Shown here: in pieces, positions 61,386-64,000 of the stretch
Position numbering within the stretch: position 1 is the stretch's first letter
Layout: the number at the start of each line of letters is the position of its first letter
Assembly: GCA_963810195.1 (NCBI GenBank)
Contig: CAWEMO010000001.1
Location: forward strand, 496,001-560,000
Source: Chersky-840 sp963810195
GTDB lineage: Bacteria > Actinomycetota > Acidimicrobiia > Acidimicrobiales > UBA8190
Length of the DNA: 64,000 nucleotides
Reading direction: 5' to 3'
Translations under genes and position numbers: made by a program
The notes under the pieces: model-generated
Databases searched by the model: none
Told to the model about the DNA's origin: nothing
Seen by the model: only the letters and a program-made list of their open reading frames with translations

Positions 61386-62413
61386 GCCCCACTGGCGACA
61401 AGGACGGTGGCGCCGACGGACGGGCCGCCAGCGCGGGGGTCCTCGGGTTCCCCGATCCCGGCCCGCCCCTGTTCTCGTCGGTCACCGAGGTCCGCGAACG
61501 ACTCGCCGCGGTCGGCTACCTCGCCGACGACGGCATCGCGGGAGTCGTCTACCTGGCGGACCGCCTGGCCAAGCCCGTGCTCGTGGAGGGCCCCGCCGGC
61601 ACGGGCAAGACCGAGCTCGCCAAGTCCGTCGCCCGGGTGACTGGCAGCCGGCTCATCCGCCTGCAGTGCTACGAGGGCCTCGACGAGTCCAAGGCCCTCT
61701 ACGAGTGGAACTACAAAAAGCAGCTCCTGCGCATCCAGGCCCAGCGGGTCGTGGACGACGACTCCCCGGCCCGGGCGCGGCCCGTGTCGGGCGATGTCTC
61801 GGGCGCGGCCCGGGGCGACGAGCAGCCGAGCTCGTGGAGGGACCTCGAGGAGGACATCTTCTCCGAGGAGTTCCTCCTCACCCGCCCCCTGCTCGAGGCC
61901 ATCCGGTCGCCGGACCCCGTGGTGCTGCTGGTGGACGAGGTCGACCGGGTCGAGCTCGAGACCGAAGCGCTGCTGCTCGAGGTGCTGTCGGAGTACCAGG
62001 TGTCGATCCCCGAGCTCGGCACGATCCGCGCCCAGCAGATCCCGCTCGTGTTCCTGACGTCGAACAACACACGGGAGCTGTCCGAGGCGCTCAAGCGCCG
62101 CTGCCTGTACCTGCATCTCGACTACCCCTCGTTGGAGCGCGAGCGCGACATCGTCCTCGCCCGGGTGCCCGGGGTGAGCGAGGAGCTCGCCGACCAGGTG
62201 GCCAGGATCGTCAGGTCGCTGCGAACCCTCGAGCTCAAGAAGTACCCCTCGGTCTCGGAGACCCTCGACTGGGCGCGCACCCTCGTGGTGCTCGGCGTCG
62301 AGTCGATCGACGCCGAGCAGGCCAAGGCCACGTTGCACGTGCTGCTCAAGTACCGCAGCGACCTCGAGCGTGCGGCCAAGGAGCTGGCCGTGGCCGGGGA
62401 GGACCGGGCCTGA
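61382..62413 (+). CDS. MoxR-type AAA+ ATPase
   Basis: The protein has 343 residues. Walker A GPAGTGKT is at 70-77, followed by LDESKALYEWNYKKQL. Walker B VLLVDEVDR comes about 110 residues later, then sensor I TSNNTREL and a helical C-terminus. MoxR ATPases work with VWA-domain proteins, such as the one encoded next, as chaperones that insert metals or assemble enzymes. The client is unknown. Confidence 0.93.
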   Translation: MSPTGDKDGGADGRAASAGVLGFPDPGPPLFSSVTEVRERLAAVGYLADDGIAGVVYLADRLAKPVLVEGPAGTGKTELAKSVARVTGSRLIRLQCYEGLDESKALYEWNYKKQLLRIQAQRVVDDDSPARARPVSGDVSGAARGDEQPSSWRDLEEDIFSEEFLLTRPLLEAIRSPDPVVLLVDEVDRVELETEALLLEVLSEYQVSIPELGTIRAQQIPLVFLTSNNTRELSEALKRRCLYLHLDYPSLERERDIVLARVPGVSEELADQVARIVRSLRTLELKKYPSVSETLDWARTLVVLGVESIDAEQAKATLHVLLKYRSDLERAAKELAVAGEDRA

Positions 62414-62423
62414 GGAGAGGGTC

Positions 62424-63866
62424 GTGCTCGACGTCCTCACCGGGTTCGTAGGGGAATTGCGTGCCGCAGGGCTGCCGGTGTCGCTCACCGAGTCCATCGA
62501 CGCGGCCGAGGCGGTCCACCACATCCCCCTCGAGGACCGCGACGCGCTCAAGTACGCCCTGGCCGCCACCTTGGTGAAGAGCTCGGCGCACTGGAAGGCG
62601 TTCGAGACGGCCTTCGAGGTCTACTTCTCCATGCGCGGCCCGCAGTACGAGATCGGTGACGACGAGTCGCCGGCCGGCGACCTCGACACCGACGCCGAGC
62701 GCGACGACCGCGGGCGCGGTGAGGGCCGGGGCCAGGGCGGCGGAGGCGGTGAGGGGCTTTCGCCCGAGGAGCTCGCCGAGATGCTGTTCCGGGCCCTGCT
62801 GTCGGCCAACGACGCGCAGGTCGCGGCCCTCGCCCGCCAGGCCGTGAGCCGCTTCGCCGGCATGGAGCCGGGCCGTCCCGTGGGTGGGACGTACTACCTG
62901 TACCGCACCCTGCGGAACCTCGACCTCGACCGGGTCCTCGAGCGGCTCATGCAGAGCGCGCGCGCCGAAGCCGCCGAGGGGCACCTCACGGCGCTCGAGG
63001 AGCGACTCGCCCGCGACGAGTTCAAGTCTCGCCTCGACCGCCTGCGGCGCGAGCTCGAGGACGAGATCCGCCGCCGGCTGGTGGCCGACCGCGGCACCGA
63101 GGCCCTGGCCCGGTCGCTGCGCAAGCCCCTGCCCGAGGAGATCGACTTCATGCATGCCACGCGCGACGAGCTGGCGTCGTTGCGCCGCGCCATCCACCCC
63201 CTCACCCGCAAGCTCGCGGTGCGCCTGGCCCGCAAGCGCCGCCATGGCCGCAAGGGGCCTCTCGACTTCCGTTCCACCATGCGCCACTCGCTGTCCACCG
63301 GGGGCGTCCCGGTCGATCCCAAGTTCCGCTACCCCCGTCCGGCCAAGCCCGAGATCATCGTCATCGCCGACATCTCGGGCTCGGTGGCCTCTTTCGCCCG
63401 CTTCACCCTGCATCTTGTGCACGCCATCAGCTCGCAGTTCTCCAAGGTGCGCAGCTTCGTGTTCATCGACGGCATCGACGAGGTGACGCGGTTCTTCGAG
63501 AACGTCGACGACGTGGCCGATGCCGTGCATCGCATCAACACCGAGGCCGACGTGGTGTGGGTGGACGGGCACTCGGACTACGGCCACGCCCTGTCGGTGT
63601 TCTGGGAGCGATGGGGTGAGGAGATCACACCGCGCACGAGCGTGCTGTTGCTCGGCGACGCCCGCAACAATTACCACGCCTCCCAAGCCTGGGTGATCCA
63701 GGAGATCCGCCACCGCGCCCGGCACGTGTACTGGCTCAATCCCGAGCCCCGCGCCTACTGGGGGACCGGCGACTCCATCCTCGGTGAGTACGCCGTGCAC
63801 TGCGACGACGTCTTCGAGTGCCGGAACCTGCGCCAGCTCGAGCACTTCGTGACCGAGCTGGCGTGA
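62424..63866 (+). CDS. VWA-domain (CoxE-like) protein
   Basis: The protein has 480 residues from the GTG at 62424, with GAGGAGAGG upstream. The N-terminal helical region (about residues 1-85) precedes a Gly/Asp/Arg-rich linker and a charged helical middle. The C-terminal von Willebrand A domain has the MIDAS motif DISGS starting at Asp316, then the metal-site residues in VDGHSDYGHAL and LLLGDARNNY. It partners the MoxR ATPase ten bases upstream. This CoxE-like type serves maturation of metalloenzymes such as CO dehydrogenase in some bacteria; no such enzyme is in the window. Confidence 0.92.
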   Translation: MLDVLTGFVGELRAAGLPVSLTESIDAAEAVHHIPLEDRDALKYALAATLVKSSAHWKAFETAFEVYFSMRGPQYEIGDDESPAGDLDTDAERDDRGRGEGRGQGGGGGEGLSPEELAEMLFRALLSANDAQVAALARQAVSRFAGMEPGRPVGGTYYLYRTLRNLDLDRVLERLMQSARAEAAEGHLTALEERLARDEFKSRLDRLRRELEDEIRRRLVADRGTEALARSLRKPLPEEIDFMHATRDELASLRRAIHPLTRKLAVRLARKRRHGRKGPLDFRSTMRHSLSTGGVPVDPKFRYPRPAKPEIIVIADISGSVASFARFTLHLVHAISSQFSKVRSFVFIDGIDEVTRFFENVDDVADAVHRINTEADVVWVDGHSDYGHALSVFWERWGEEITPRTSVLLLGDARNNYHASQAWVIQEIRHRARHVYWLNPEPRAYWGTGDSILGEYAVHCDDVFECRNLRQLEHFVTELA

Positions 63867-64000
63867 GCGCACCCCCGACCGGCCGCCGCGCCCCGCGGGG
63901 CGTGCGCACCGTCTTCGACACGGCCCCCGGCACCACCCGTGTGGTGCTGATCCGCCACGGGGAGGCGACCTGCAACGTCGAGGGCGTGGTGGGCGGCCGG
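63863..64000 (+). CDS. Histidine phosphatase family protein (3' end outside window)
   Basis: Only the first 46 residues are present, starting at a GTG that overlaps the VWA stop in GTGA. RVVLIRHGEATCNVEG is the phosphohistidine signature of the phosphoglycerate-mutase/acid-phosphatase superfamily. The specific substrate cannot be told from the fragment. Confidence 0.85.
   Translation, partial: MSAPPTGRRAPRGVRTVFDTAPGTTRVVLIRHGEATCNVEGVVGGR

Overview
The window looks like a chromosome segment of a high-GC actinobacterium, most likely from the class Acidimicrobiia. This is an inference. It rests on the core gene order (tig-clpP-clpX-folC-ndk-mreBCD-mrdA-radical SAM-DUF2344-RNase E/G-rplU-rpmA-obgE-proB-proA), on actinobacterial families such as DUF1876, DUF3040, DUF1918, SepF, the TIGR00027 methyltransferases and the mycothiol-dependent maleylpyruvate isomerase fold, and on a WWLASDGKWYPPD motif that I associate with Acidimicrobiia.

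The window has two halves. Bases 1 to about 31,600 are accessory in character: genes are loosely packed, intergenic spaces are long, GC is visibly lower, and there are remnants and repeats. From the left they hold the end of a primase/helicase-like replication protein followed by iteron-like GTGAACCT repeats; a tandem pair of paralogous helix-turn-helix proteins; an orphan sepF; a set resembling the mycobacterial dormancy (DosR) regulon (beta-CASP hydrolase, DUF1876, CBS pair, universal stress protein) mixed with metabolic genes; an intact tyrosine recombinase with a palindromic operator candidate, next to a decayed second recombinase; a nitrobindin-like protein; a group of small zinc-ribbon and DUF2510-like proteins; an IS3-family insertion sequence; a secreted beta-helix protein; and a run of PD-(D/E)XK-like and unknown proteins that could be an uncharacterised defence-type module. 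A 42-base 5' fragment of tRNA-Pro(UGG) lies at 31,357-31,398, very close to the change in composition, and may mark an island edge.

From about 31,600 on, the sequence is dense, very GC-rich core. First come a TauE/SafE permease, a serine hydrolase and two zinc-type/quinone-type dehydrogenases. Next is a divergent acetate kinase/phosphoketolase pair, which together would turn sugar phosphates into acetyl-phosphate and then acetate plus ATP. Then come a Ppx/GppA-like protein, a DUF5679 mini-protein and a DinB-fold protein. The proteostasis operon (tig, clpP, clpX), folC, ndk, the cell-shape genes mreB, mreC, mreD, mrdA, a ribosome/RNA block (radical SAM, DUF2344, RNase E/G, L21, L27, ObgE), proline synthesis (proB, proA), a MoxR/VWA chaperone pair and the start of a histidine phosphatase follow.

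Two cross-cutting observations matter to any reader. First, many genes have a TANNNT -10-like hexamer only 5-11 bases before the start codon and no ribosome binding site, which suggests leaderless mRNAs. Second, four genes (a tetR gene, a recombinase remnant, mreC, mrdA) each carry one apparent single-base insertion. Because mreC and mrdA are normally essential, sequencing or assembly error is a serious possibility.
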